A DNA stretch of 64,000 nucleotides from Brachionus manjavacas (taxonomy: Eukaryota; Rotifera; Eurotatoria; Ploima; Brachionidae), in assembly GCA_019054805.1 (NCBI GenBank), contig JAHQIY010000002.1, positions 6,758,001-6,822,000 on the forward strand. The letters are read 5' to 3'. The notes under the pieces were generated by a model that saw only the letters and a program-made list of their open reading frames with translations, searched no databases and was not told the DNA's origin. Shown in pieces: positions 35,085-46,409 of this stretch (the stretch's first letter is position 1; every line of letters starts with the position of its first letter). The position numbers were made by a program, and so were the translations under genes.

Positions 35085-35642
35085 TTATTTATGAATAACA
35101 GCGCCTCCGAAAATTACCGGCTTATTAAAGGTCGGTTTGTCTCTTATCTTTGGTTCTTCGATTTCTTTTCTGTGATTTGGCTTTTTGAATTTTTGGTTCA
35201 AAATGTTTGAATGAAGTGAATTTCTGGCTTTTGCTGTAAAAATTGACTCCTTCGGTGGCAAATATTCCATTGATCTGGTCTTTTGCACATTTTTCGCCTT
35301 AGGAGGCATATAGACTCTCGGTGATAAATACTTTTCCTCAAATTCTTCCGGTGCAAAGTCGTCATAGCCATCTTCTACTATATACATCCTTTCAGGACTC
35401 TTTCGTCGTCTTGTTGTATAAATAATTTTTTCTTCTGGAAATTCTTCTTCGTCATCTAAATAAGCATACTGAGGTGCTTCTGAGTTTACCTTTTTATAAT
35501 ATTTCCCGTTAATGACATAATATTGATCGGACATGTCTCCAGTATAGACATATTTTGTCCTTGGCTTATTCTTAACAACAATTTCGTATTCGTCGTCGTC
35601 ATAGTCTTCTAAATACTGAGAACGGTATATTCGTCTGCTCAT
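35085..35642 (-). CDS. Unrecognised tyrosine-rich charged protein
   Basis: 185 residues, one exon, no signal peptide or membrane segment. It begins MSRRIYRSQYLEDYDDDEYE and is rich in Tyr, Asp, Glu, Lys and Arg throughout. Mid-protein features are KYVYTGDMSDQYYVINGKYY, TRRRKSPERMYIVEDGYDDF and PPKAKNVQKTRSMEYLPPKE. It ends in a basic then short hydrophobic tail (NKPVIFGGAVIHK). The GC content and sustained frame against an AT-rich background argue that it is real. Likely disordered. On the minus strand upstream, CAG|GTATGC near 35690 and AATAG near 35655 could bound a small 5' UTR intron. I do not know its function; possibly a lineage-specific structural or cytoskeleton-associated protein, which is only a guess. 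Confidence 0.65.
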   Translation of the reverse strand: MSRRIYRSQYLEDYDDDEYEIVVKNKPRTKYVYTGDMSDQYYVINGKYYKKVNSEAPQYAYLDDEEEFPEEKIIYTTRRRKSPERMYIVEDGYDDFAPEEFEEKYLSPRVYMPPKAKNVQKTRSMEYLPPKESIFTAKARNSLHSNILNQKFKKPNHRKEIEEPKIRDKPTFNKPVIFGGAVIHK

Positions 35643-37165
35643 TTTTTTATTTAGCTATTTAAAATTTTTTGTTTTTCACTTTTAAGCATACCTGTTAATG
35701 TCGCTATTATAAATTCCTTAAATATTATTCAAAATTTTAGTAAGCTTTCTGAATATTTAGAAAATTCAGAATATTCTCTAATACCAACTTTTGTAAGTAA
35801 AGCAAAAATTATGTTTGAATATACCATGGTAATCCGAAGGTTTAAAGAAATTAAACCTTAAATAATTAAAAATAGTTATTAGACAAAATAAAAGAAATTA
35901 CATTGTTTTCAACTTTTTTATTTTTATAAAGGAAGATGTTTGAATTTTTTTTCTAAATTTAGTAAAAAATAAACAAAATTCAAACTTTAAAACTTAGTTT
36001 AATTTCAACATAATAATTAAACATTTTTTTAACAAAGATTCATTCCAATTTAAAATTAGAAATTCATCATGAATAAAAACCTCTCTTAAAATTCCTAAAA
36101 AAATCAATAGATAAAGTCTTGTTACAAATTTTGTTAAAGGTTTTGGCAAATTAAGGCAAACATATTTCATCCCGGAAGTTTATTTTGGTACAGATAAAAT
36201 TTCAAATGTTAACTTTAATTTTAAGATTTAAAAAAATATGAGTGTTCTTGTCATCTTATGACTGGTAAACATTTAGTTTTTAAAAGATTCAAAAAAGGTT
36301 TAAATTAATTATTTTCTAAAATCAAATTTTAAATCTTGTTTATGTAAAAAAATGTGATGACATTGATTCATAATGTTTTTAAAATTTTTAAAATTTTTAC
36401 TATCATAAAGATCATAAAAACTTAATTAAAAAGGCTGAGTACTCAATTTGAGATTATTTTTTTATTAAAGAATTTCAATCTTCAAGAGTTTTTGATTTTT
36501 TTGAAAAAATGCAAATTGGGTTCAGAGAATTTGTGTGTTTAAATTAATTACGCAACTAAATTTTAAAATTTAATTAAGTAAAGTATTAATCTAAAATTCA
36601 ATTCCGTTATAAAAAATTTCAAAAATTTAAAATAGAAAATTGAAATGAAAAATAACTGATAAAAATATTTAAATTATGAAATTTAATTTAATTTAAAACT
36701 TTCAATGCCAACAAAATTGTAAATTAAAATTTTTTTATTCACCAACTGAATAAGTGTGCTAAATATGTACAAATTGTTCTAGAATTCTCATTTTTACTTA
36801 AAAAATTATTCGCATTTTAAGTAACTTAATTTTGAAAACATAACTTAGATTTAATTATTTGAATTCATCGTTCATTGAGGTGAGAATTAAAAACAAATTA
36901 AAAAATTGAAACTAAAAACATAGCATAAATCTGTCAACAATATTTTTTTTTTAAATGTTAATCAACACATAAGAATTTGTTTTTCCATTACAAAATGTGA
37001 TCTCAACTCTTTTCGAATAAAAAAATTTAGAACTTGAAGATGCAAATAACTAAAAAAATACCTAGATGCTTTTAAGATTAATTAGACAGTAAAAGTGTTC
37101 TAAAACTCAGAATTTATTTTAATATTTAAATAAAAAGAATTTTATAAAATAATTGAATTGTTATA
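35643..37165. other. AT-rich intergenic, nothing seen
   Basis: Probable promoter region of the gene at 35642 and beyond; no element can be named. Confidence 0.35.
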
Positions 37166-37169
37166 ATCG

Positions 37170-37530
37170 AGGAGACCAAAGGAAACGCAGAAAAAATTAG
37201 CAATCTTAAGTGACCTAGAAGGAATCTTTACACGTAAAATTGTAAATAGCGAAGAACTAAGCAAACTATGTGATAGCAAAGGAAAAGAAACTTATTGAGA
37301 GAGAAAGGAAGATGGAATTGTAGAATCATTAAGATACTGCTTAAACTCAAACTTAGCTGATAAAAAAATAAACAAATACTTGAGCTCCTAACTAAATCTT
37401 ACTAATAAAACAAAGTTGAAAAATAAACGTCCAGGAAATGCGAAGATGAAGTTAGGAAGAGTGACGGTGGCAGTCTTGAGAGCTAGACCAGTACCTTGGA
37501 GATAAGTTAGTTAATTATGAATATCTCTTA
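37170..37530 (+). mobile_element. LINE C-terminal relic
   Basis: Reads LAILSDLEGIFTRKIVNSEE, then LSKLCDSKGKETY, a stop, and ERKEDGIVESLRYCLNSNLA. It resembles the segment at about 9600-9790 (a K-A-T-L-Y-V-L-E-V helix and a later R-K-N-R-E-N block). Probably the same LINE family, by pattern only. Confidence 0.45.
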
Positions 37531-37914
37531 CATTCATTTTCCTTTATATTATCCAATTTAAAGCATTTAAATCAAAAGCATGTGATTTTAAAATAATCCT
37601 TATTATATAAAGCAAACTTATTCTTTATGGACACATAGACTGTCGTTTTATTTAAATTTACAATTTAGGCATTTTTTTCTTTCTTTAATTTTTTCATTTC
37701 TTTGATTTTTTTGAATCACCCAAGAGGTTTTTTTTTGAACAAATAAATAAATTGAACTCTTATGTTACTTTTTTATGACTTAATTTTGAATTAAAAAACT
37801 AATTCATATTATTTTCAAATTTAAATAAATTTTATTTATGCGTTTTAAATCAATTTAAATTAGTAGTTTTATTTTAATGTGTGAAGAGCATGTTTTATCT
37901 ATTTTTATTTTGAC

Positions 37915-38080
37915 CTCACCTAGTTTATAGACTGGGTAATAATTGCGGTGTAGATAATCAACTCGATGCATTTACCTTTGTGTCGAAGCCGTTGCTCAAA
38001 AAGGTACTAGAAAAGGAGATGAGTGCCTCCCCATTATCCACTAGGATAGATGAGAGACAATTATTAGTTTAAAGAGAGCT
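37915..38080 (+). other. Short open segment of unknown origin
   Basis: A GC-richer patch stays open for about 35 codons without ATG, reading DAFTFVSKPLLKKVLEKEMS and then ASPLSTRIDERQLLV. No family recognised. Probably a transposon or gene fragment. Confidence 0.3.
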
Positions 38081-39965
38081 TGAATGGTAACATAGATTTC
38101 TGAAAAATGACTTGACTGTAAATTTATGCTGTTGGACTTTATAATACATGATTATACTAAAAGTGAGAAAAAAAACTTATATTAAATTAAATTTTTATTT
38201 TAAACACTAATAGATTAAATTAATAGCAAAAAAGGATCATTCCAGACCTGAGTGTTTGAGACCTTGAAGTGAAGACCAAGTACTGTTTCCTAATTGTTGT
38301 GTTTAGTAGAATTTCAAAATTTTTGGTAATTAATTCCAAAAGTGTGGAGAATAGCTTGAGTGTCTATTAAAAATAATGAAATATCTTATTTTATAGTGCT
38401 AATTAATTGAAAGTTTAATATTCAGTCGGATCAAGAATCTAATAAAGAAGGCACTGATGCCTAACTTCTAAATGTCAGATATCATGTAGAAATTATGGTT
38501 ATCATCAATTAAACAAAGAGGAATAGTCAAATAATAATTGCTGTATTTATATTTTCGGATAAAATTAGTTACGGTTGTCATTTTGATTTTTCAACAAACT
38601 TTCTCCTAGTTATTTTAATAATTGTCGCAGTTCTATAATATTCGTATTTAAGCTGATTAATATTTTGATTTTTATTTTTCAAGAGAACGGTGATTTTTTT
38701 GTAATTTTATTTTTTAATTGAATATAATTTTTTAGGATTTACCATCATGTAAATTGATGATATTTAATTGTTTTTCCGCTTTAAAAAGGTTTTATGGTAA
38801 TCTCGCTTGAATTAAAAAATAGAACTGCTCATGGTTCACAATTTTCCAAATTGAAAAATTTTAAACATGAATTTTAAAAAATTACTTATTCAGACTTGAA
38901 TTAATTTAGACCGCAAATTAAAATTAAGAGAACACATTTTAATAGATGAGTAATTTTAATGATTAAAATTACTTTGAAATTAATAATTTTTTCTATTTGA
39001 ATCATTCAATAATAGTCTTTACATGTTAAAAGCTTTTAGTATCATGTAAATGAAAAAAGGAATTCCTTTAGTTCAATATGAAATTTCAACACTAGTTGTA
39101 TAAATTTTCAGAAAAAATAATCCATTGTTTTTTGAAATAGAAATACATATCCAAAATTTTGAGTTTTAAATTAATTTTAAAATGATTTTTTAATAATTAA
39201 AAAATTATTTTTTAAAATGCACATTACAGAGTGCACACCATCTAAATGATATAATTTTAAGTGAGTTGTATTTTGCAGACTCTTTCAGAGTTTGCCTTTA
39301 GATTTGGCAAAGTATGTAAAATACAAAAATGTACCTCTGTACTTATTATTTTAAATAATTCGAATTAGTTAGACTAAGCGAACAAAAAATGTGAAATAAG
39401 CAGATGTAATTTGCGATGCAGATATCTCGGGATTAGTATTGTATTAAGTAAAAAATATTTTTAGTGGGAAGAGTGAGATATCTTAGTGAGACAATTTAGG
39501 GATAGCGGGAAATTAATGGACAAGCGATTTTTTAGTTATCGTAGTAAAATAGTGTAAATTTAGAAGAATATAGCAAGATATGTATGGAAAAAAAATTTAC
39601 ACATTCATTATAAAATGAATTAAGGTTTATCAAGGTAAAATCAGAAAAGCAAAAAATGAAGAATTTGATTGTATTCAGTTTTTTTTTATTTCCTATTCAT
39701 TTTATGTTCAACTTTTTCAATACAAAAAAAATAAAAAAAAAACATTTCATTGAATATCTTTTTTAACTAATTCAATTTACTTTCTAATGTCTTTTTATTT
39801 AGACTAATTTTAAGCATTTTCAAAAATACTTAAATTACAATGGTGAAAGGAGTTTAACTACACAAATCCATTTAAAATAATAAACTTAAAAAAAAAATAA
39901 TTTAAATTTCTTTAAAGATTAAGTCTTAATTAAAAATATTGGTAAAATTTTTCCCTAAAAAATTT
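38081..39965. other. AT-rich intergenic, nothing seen
   Basis: No gene, RNA or ordered repeat recognised. Confidence 0.4.
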
Positions 39966-39974
39966 GAATTTAAA

Positions 39975-40068
39975 AATTAAACTTTAGTTATAAATTTTAG
40001 TTAAGTCGACTAAAAATAAGTTAACTAATTTTTAGTCGACTAAATTTTAGTTAACTAAAAACTAGTTG
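39975..40068. repeat. TTAGTTAACTAA / TAGTCGACTA palindromic repeat cluster
   Basis: Within 90 bp there are two copies of AGTCGACTAAA and repeated TTAGTTAACTAA, all palindromic, ending ACTAAAAACTAGTTGGGAAGG. It may be the end of a DNA transposon rich in subterminal palindromes. No partner end seen. Confidence 0.45.
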
Positions 40069-41584
40069 GGAAGGCAATAAGATTCGACAAACAGTGTTTA
40101 TAGTATAGATAAGCATAAAGAAATAGAAAGTTCTTTTGTTGCACCTAACTGCGTTTAAAAAACTAATTTTTTAATAAATTTAATTTAAATAATAATTAAA
40201 AAAAAAGTATTATATTTTTAGCATTTTATTTTGTTTTTTTTGTTTAAAATTTGACAAAATCGTAATTGCTGTTCAAATTGGATCACTTTTATCTTTTAAT
40301 TTAATTTTAGCTTATTTTTTCTTAATAGCTAGAAAATGAAAATAGAAAAATTTAATGCTACTCTTAAAAATCAAAAATCAAGGAATAATTTTACATTTTT
40401 CGAAGATTTATCTGAATGTATTTGTTAGTTACTGGTAATAAAAAGATATTTAATTTTTTTTTCAACAATGTTCTTAAATATTCCAATTTCAAAAAATCAA
40501 AAAACAACTATGTTTTAATTTTTTTGCAATTATATCACCAAAATTGGCGACAAATGATGAATCTAAAAAATAAATAAAAAATTTTCACAAAATTTTCAGA
40601 ATTTTTATTTTTATTGAAGCAATAAGAAATATTTTGAAGATTTAAACCTTTAAGTCGAAAATATATATTTAATAGAATTTAAAATCATAGTAACGCTTAA
40701 ATAAAAGAAGATGATACCTTGCGATATTTAAATACAGTGCAAAATACCTCAAGGTATGATGGCAATCTATGTTCCCGTTGATAGATGTTTTTAAGAAAAA
40801 ATGAAATGATATAATTATCTTAAGCTGTATTTCATTTGGTTTAAAAATTTACTGATAAAAAATAATTTAATTATTTAATGAATTTTGTTATTGGCTTCAA
40901 GATTTTATTTTAACCTTTTAATAAATTTAAGATATTTTTGAATGCTTTTAAAGTTAATTATTTTTCTTTAAGAGTCTCTATTTATCCTTAATTTTCTATT
41001 CGTAATAAATCAATAATTTCAATATTCTTTTCAATTGAAATTGTTATTTGAAGCTTGAGAATATTTTTTGTTTTCTAATCTTTTGTTAAAACCTGTAATC
41101 AATTTTAAAAGAAATTTAAAATTCTACGAATATTATTCATTTTATTTCATCACATTTTTTTCATATGCATCAAAGTTCTTTTATTTAAAAAATGCTATGC
41201 CTTGCTTGAATATTAAAAATTAGTAGGCAAATTTTAATTTTATTTGAAAATTTAAAAATAATTGATTTAATTAGACTAAATAAAAAATAAATTCGACAGT
41301 TAATGCAAATCATTATTTTTCAAATTTTAATGCGATATTAGACAATTAAAGAAATAAAATACTAGAAGATTTAAATTATCCGAACGTTTATAAAGCGCGA
41401 TGTGATTTGGGATATAATAAATAAATACATTTTTTTATTTAATGGTCTAAAATTCAATTATTTTAAAGAATTCTTTTTATCAATAGAGAAAAGCAGAGGC
41501 TTTTTCCGAAACAGCAGAATCAAAAAACTGAATCTTTTTCCTATTTAAGATTATCCAAGATTTTTTTTCAGAAAAAGCTTCATA
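40069..41584. other. AT-rich flank upstream of the GPCR
   Basis: No gene seen. Presumably contains the receptor promoter. Confidence 0.35.
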
Positions 41585-42816
41585 ATGGAAGCAATTTGTA
41601 ATCAGAGCATATTTAACCAAAAACCACCTGATATTTGTATAAGCAACGACATGAAATTGACAAGAACTAATCTAATTACTATCAGCATATACTCGGTAAT
41701 GTTTGCCTTATCGTCAGTGTTCAATCTTACAATCCTGGTAATGCTGAAAAAAACCAAGAGTAAAGAACAATTTCGAATACACAAATTTATCTTTAATTTA
41801 ATAATTGCCGATTTGATAATCACCTTTATCACCATACCACTTGAGATCGGCTGGAAGTACACTGTATATTGGAGAGTTGGGGATTTCGCTTGTCGCCTTT
41901 TTCAGTTTTTGCGTCCATTAGGCATTTATCTGGCTTCATTTATCATCATTTCGCTATGCATTGATCGCTACTATGCCATACTATATCCGCTCAAGATTGA
42001 AAACCACAAACTCAGAACAAAAATAATGATATATTCATCCTGGATTCTGAGTATTGTATGCGCACTTCCGCAAATTTTCGTTTTCAGTCTCAAAATCCAT
42101 CCCGTACATCGATGGTACACTCAGTGCATGGACTTCAAGTTTCAATTGACCGATGATTCACCATCTTTTTTAAAAATTGCATTCGTGTTGTACCAAATTT
42201 TTGTTTCAACCATAACATTTTTTCTGCCACTTTTGGTCATATTGATAACTTACGGGTACATTTTAATGGAAATTATTGGAAAACTAAAAAAAAATAAAAG
42301 TAAGCTTAAATTAAGCGATAAATTTTTTTATTTTTTTTTAAAGAACAAAAAGATAATACTAATAGTGTTATTTTGTTTTCAAAAAATCGTAAAGACACGA
42401 TTATTAAAGCAAAGCGTAAGACTTTAAAATTGGCAATTACAATTGGTAGGCTAGAGAATTGGATTTGTTCGAAAAAATTAAATTTTTTTTTAGTTATCGT
42501 GTTTTTAGTATGCTGGACTCCTTATTATACAATATCAGTTTTGTTCTGGTTGGATCCAAACATGGCTAATAAAATTGATGACAGAATTTACAATTTTCTA
42601 TTTATATTTGCTGTATCAAATTGTCTAGCTAATCCTTTAGTATATGGTAAGACAAGTAATACATTTTTTATTGATTTATATTAATATTTTTTTTCATTTT
42701 CAGGTTTTACCACATTAAAATTTAATTATTGGAAAAAACGTAATGAAAGAAATTATTTCAACCCATCATTTGATTCTAAAAGCAAAAAAATTACAACGTT
42801 AATAATACGTGCTTGA
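41585..42816 (+). CDS. Neuropeptide GPCR of the AKH/GnRH/corazonin receptor type
   Basis: Four exons, 41585-42299, 42344-42445, 42494-42646 and 42704-42816, with GT-AG introns of 44, 48 and 57 bp, give 360 residues. Seven membrane helices of the rhodopsin class: N-glycosylation site NQS (6-8), TM1 N47, TM2 D76, the Cys103-Cys181 disulfide pair, DRY (127-129), CWTP in TM6 (279-282) and NPLVY in TM7 (319-323). Family clues are CRLFQFLRPLGIYLASFIII before DRY, a QC at the ECL2 cysteine, LPLLVILITYGYIL in TM5, KAKRKTLKLAITIVIVFLVC into TM6 and the IDDRI-x-x-FLFIFA lead into TM7. These are typical of the GnRH/AKH/corazonin/ACP receptor group at the plasma membrane, usually Gq- or Gs-coupled. The C-terminal tail is short (about 35 residues). 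Subgroup and ligand cannot be decided by eye. Continuation past exon 1 was required by the missing TM6-7. Confidence 0.88.
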
Positions 42817-42996
42817 AAATCAGCAAAAAGCAAAATTTGTTTTGTTTTCATATTTATTGAATATTTAATTTAATAATTTAACAATTAAATTTAATTGAAT
42901 AAATTTTTAATTTTTTTCACAATTTTTTTAAATTTAAATTTGTATTGAATATAAAATATTCTATGCTTTGATTGTACACTAGTTTCATTTTATATC

Positions 42997-43696
42997 GGGT
43001 CTATTGCGTTATGTGATCACTGGTTCACATAAAAGGTGAACCAACTTACCCAACCTAAATAGGTGATCAGTTGTGTTCACTTATTAGGTGAACCAAAAAT
43101 ATGTGTACAAAAAAAATTATTTCGAAAATCAAAATTTATTTTTTAATTTTTTTGAATTATAGGTGAGCCAAAAAAAAATAAATGAACCAAAAAAAAATTT
43201 TTTTATTGATTCTTATGCTTGACAGTAATGCGTCTCTTGAGACCATTTTTTTCAAAATAATTTCCACAAAAATCACATTTTATAGGTTCTTTTTTGTTAT
43301 TTAAAGTCATTTTTACAATTTCTTCTGTAGATGAAGAAAATTTGTTCTCATAATTTTTTTTTCAATATTTAAAGCCTGATGCTTAACATCAGATATTTTG
43401 ACATTTTTCAAACTTTCATCTAAAAATTTGAAATTTTTTTTAAAATAAGATGACTATTTATTAAAGCTAAAATATTGAAAAATCAAATTTTTATTTACTT
43501 TGTCATAATTTTTTTGGTAAGTATCATTTTAGGTGGACACAATTTAATTTAGGTGATCATTTTGAAAAAAATTTTAATTAATTAGTACACATATTTTTGG
43601 TTCACCTAAAAAGTGAACACAACTGATCACCTATTTAGGTTGGGTAAGTTGGTTCACCTTTTATGTGAACCAGTGATCACATAACGCAATAGACCC
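42997..43696. mobile_element. 700-bp transposon with 112-bp TIRs and 8-bp target duplication
   Basis: The ends GGGTCTATTGCGTTATGTGA and its reverse complement open terminal inverted repeats of about 112 bp that differ at one position. The flanks TTTATATC (42989-42996 and 43697-43704) are an exact 8-bp duplication. The arms contain repeated GGTGAACCA and GGTGATCA motifs. An 8-bp duplication suggests hAT or P-like transposition; the terminal GGG is unusual for hAT. The near-identical arms imply recent activity. No transposase; a 35-codon ORF lies inside on the minus strand. Confidence 0.92.
43203..43310 (-). CDS. Zinc-finger micro-ORF within transposon
   Basis: 35 residues, MTLNNKKEPIKCDFCGNYFE then KNGLKRRITVKHKNQ and stop. 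The core C-x2-C-x3-F-x5-L-x-x-R-x4-H is a C2H2 finger in which the first histidine is arginine, so zinc binding is doubtful. Upstream the same strand stays coding-like (STEEIVK; and, one frame over, LDESLKNVKISDVKHQAL up to about 43435), broken by a frameshift in an A run. It may be a decayed BED/C2H2 N-terminus of the parent transposase or a captured gene fragment. Expression unknown. Confidence 0.4.
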   Translation of the reverse strand: MTLNNKKEPIKCDFCGNYFEKNGLKRRITVKHKNQ

Positions 43697-43704
43697 TTTA
43701 TATC

Positions 43705-43858
43705 TACTCTGGAATAGTAAGATAATTTTTTTGTATTTATTTGAGCCACACACTAATCTATTTCCTATGAACACTATAAAGCACCTACCATTGTAATTAC
43801 GGCTTCTTTAGTGAGTCATCATCTAGAATTTAAAAAAAAATCTAAAATTTACAAATTT
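43705..43858. other. AT-rich spacer, nothing seen
   Basis: Short stretch between the transposon and a retroelement 3' end; nothing recognised. Confidence 0.3.
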
Positions 43859-43859
43859 A

Positions 43860-43945
43860 TAAGCCGGGGGGACTGCTTGGAAGCTATCTGCTTCCTTTCA
43901 GTTCCCGTTTGAGCTTGGGAGTTTATTAAAAAATAAAAAAAGACA
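43860..43945 (+). mobile_element. Retroelement 3' end with strong hairpin
   Basis: A GC-rich long hairpin: GGGGACTG pairs with CAGTTCCC and, inside it, GGAAGC pairs with GCTTCC around TATCT. It is followed by GAGCTTGGGAG and an ATTAAAAAATAAAAAAAG tail. This is the hairpin-plus-tail layout of the other LINE ends here, though a small structured RNA gene is not excluded. Confidence 0.45.
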
Positions 43946-44144
43946 AAAATTTAAAAAATAAAATAAGAGTTTGATAATTTTAAAGATTAAAACTGAATAA
44001 AATAAGAACAGTCAAAAAAAATGACTTTGAAAGGATAAACAAAGTAAATTAGGTTTGAAATTTTATGTTTTAAGTCGACTATCTGAATAATTCTTGGTAT
44101 TTTCAGACATTTATTTTGTATTACTTAGAGTTTCGGTTTGGTTT

Positions 44145-44345
44145 TCGTTGTTATAACTAACTGTCCTGAAACAAACTCCAAGCTTTTGTGGACATCTCAA
44201 CTTGTTTAAACAATCGAGAATTCCTTTGTGCGGTGCTTTGTCAAATGCCTTTTTCAATGTCAAATAAAACTACTCATGTGTGCTCTTTTCTTTGAAAACC
44301 TTTCTTTGTAGCTTCAATGGTCTTAAAAATATTGAGTGGTACTTT
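44145..44345 (-). mobile_element. LINE RT palm A fragment
   Basis: The minus strand reads IFKTIEATKKGFQRKEHT, then after one frame break VLFDIEKAFDKAPHKGILDC and LNKLRCPQKLGV. This is the palm A block of a non-LTR reverse transcriptase (F-D-I-x-K-A-F-D). Isolated fragment. Confidence 0.7.
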
Positions 44346-44902
44346 CTGAAAATCTAAAATCATTTAATTAAAATGATTGAAAATTCGAATTTCCAATAAA
44401 TTTAATTTTTGAATCTTTGACACCTCCATTAAAAAAATTTTCTCAATTTTCAAATCAAAAAGAGAAAATAAAAATTTGGTTTTTTGGAATAATAGAATTA
44501 TAAAACATTTTAGCGAATTGATAAAAAAAATTGAGTCAGGAAATAGCTATCAAAATCATCATTTGAATAAAATCAAAATGACAAAAATCAATCTGCCTTT
44601 AACCATTCCTTGAAAGTTAGCTACTCTTGATATACCCCTCTTTCAAAGAAATAATTTAATTTATGATTTATTTTAAAAAAAAATTATCTCTTACTGTAAT
44701 AAGTGAAAATATTTTTATGGTGAGATTCAATAAAAAAAAAATATTCATTTTTACTTGATATTTTATGAAAAGAAAAAAATTTTTATATCTAAATATATAC
44801 AGAATATGGGATCAAAGTTTCGCTGTGTAAATGACAGTCAGTGTCAGTTAAGCTAAAATTATTCGTCTATCCATTTGATAACTTAACATTTAATGGGAAG
44901 AA

Positions 44903-46401
44903 CAGACTTTTTTTTAAGTCAAAGGCATGACTTGACTTGAATTTTTTTTTTCTTTTTCTTTAGACAAGTTTAGTCAAGTCAACAAATTTTCTGATTTTAA
45001 AACTAAAAAATAAATATGATTCGTTAATTAACACTCAAAAACCGGTTTTTTTATATGTTAATTACTGAAGGGGTCCAGAAAACCCCTTTAATAAATTATG
45101 CCTTTAAACATGCATTAATTACCATAATTATACAAAATATTTAATAAAATATTTACTGAATGTAAAAATATATATCTTAATTTATTTTGCTTTGATTATT
45201 AAAAAAATTAAGTCTATTTTTAATTAAAAATCTAAAATTATTCAAAAAAAAAAACTGATTTAATGTCAAATCAAATTTTTCATAACAAGAAAAAACTTAT
45301 CTCTTGACATAAATATTCCAATCATACTGACTCCATAAAGTTTTGACCACATTAATTGGATAGGGACATTTGGGCATAATACACCTCTTGCATAAAGGAT
45401 ACCGATAAAAGATAATATGTCTTCTTTTCTAAACGAAAGATTAGGATCCACATACTTCGAGTGACAATTGGTACAGTTGAGTATTAAATTTAGCATTGAT
45501 ATGTCAAAAATCATAAAAAATGCAGACGGTTTTGACTCATTTATTTGACGTGTAGCATTACTTGTTGGACTAGCTTTCTCATTAAACTTATCTTTTTTCT
45601 TAGACTTGTCTCTTCTCCGTCATTCAATCTTACCCATATCGTTCCATTTTTCGAAATTTTTTCAATATTAGTTTCTTCTTCTTCTTCAGGTTCTTCATTA
45701 TCTGAGCCTTCATATGAGTCATTTTAAGAAAAAGGGTGATTTATTTACTCAATTTCTTCTTCAAAATAATAATCATCATTATTCTAATAATCATTATCAT
45801 CAGAGACTTCTGATTGGGTATCGTCCGCATTTCTAAGAAGTTCAAGAGCTTCTAAGGCAGCTTTTCTTTGTGACATGATTTCAAAAATTTATTTTTAATT
45901 ATAGGAATTAATTGATATTAAGGAGAGTTTGAAGTTAAAAGCATAATAAGCCGTGTCTTTGGTTTATTTTACAAAAATAAAGACAATATTAATTGAGGGT
46001 CTAAAAAACCCCTCTCCGGGTTTAGCCGTATACTTTTTTTTATAAACATGAAAAAAAAATTATTTTGTAATCAAAATTAAATATTTATAATAATTTTTTT
46101 ATTTTAGTTTTGATGGAAAAATAAAATTTTCAAAAGAGATAAAATTTTTGGAACAACAACCAAAAGAAGTACCAAAAAGGATCGAAAAAACCCCTCCGGT
46201 TTTTGAGTGTTAATCCAAAAAAAATCATTAATAATTTTTATAAATTTATATTTTATAAATTTATAAAAAATAAATTTATATATAATTTTTATAAATTTAA
46301 TATTATTAGAGCTTTAAATTAATTTTGTTCCTAGACCAATAAAAAAAAAAAAATTTAAGTCATTGACTTGACTTAAGACTTGTGACTAAAAAACAACTCT
46401 G
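44903..46401. mobile_element. AAGTC-rich hAT-like element carrying a nested PiggyBac-like element
   Basis: The left end CAGACTT with AAGTC repeats starts at 44903, and the right end GACTTGTGACTAAAAAACAA plus CTCTG closes at 46401. The flanks are GGGAAGAA (44895-44902 and 46402-46409), an exact 8-bp duplication as in hAT elements. Without the nested insertion the element is about 320 bp and non-coding. Related ends lie at 13386 and 32170. Confidence 0.85.
45032..46209 (-). mobile_element. PiggyBac-like transposon with TTAA target, internally deleted
   Basis: The ends are CACTCAAAAACCGG (45032) and CCGGTTTTTGAGTG (46209), flanked on both sides by TTAA (45028-45031 and 46210-46213), the obligate PiggyBac target. 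Further inside lies GGGGTCC near 45071, with a GGATCGAAAAAACCCC block at the other end. On the minus strand it encodes an acidic N-terminus (LELLRNADDTQSEVSDDND, from about 45877) and part of the PiggyBac transposase fold at 45514-45266 (LSFIGILYARGVLCPNVPIQ, LMWSKLYGVSMIGIFMSRDK). Stops interrupt the N-terminus and the catalytic aspartate region is missing, so the copy is non-autonomous. Confidence 0.88.
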
Positions 46402-46409
46402 GGGAAGAA

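Noticed and set aside
45545-45727. 60-codon plus-strand ORF
   Set aside because: It is antisense to the acidic N-terminus of the PiggyBac-like protein.
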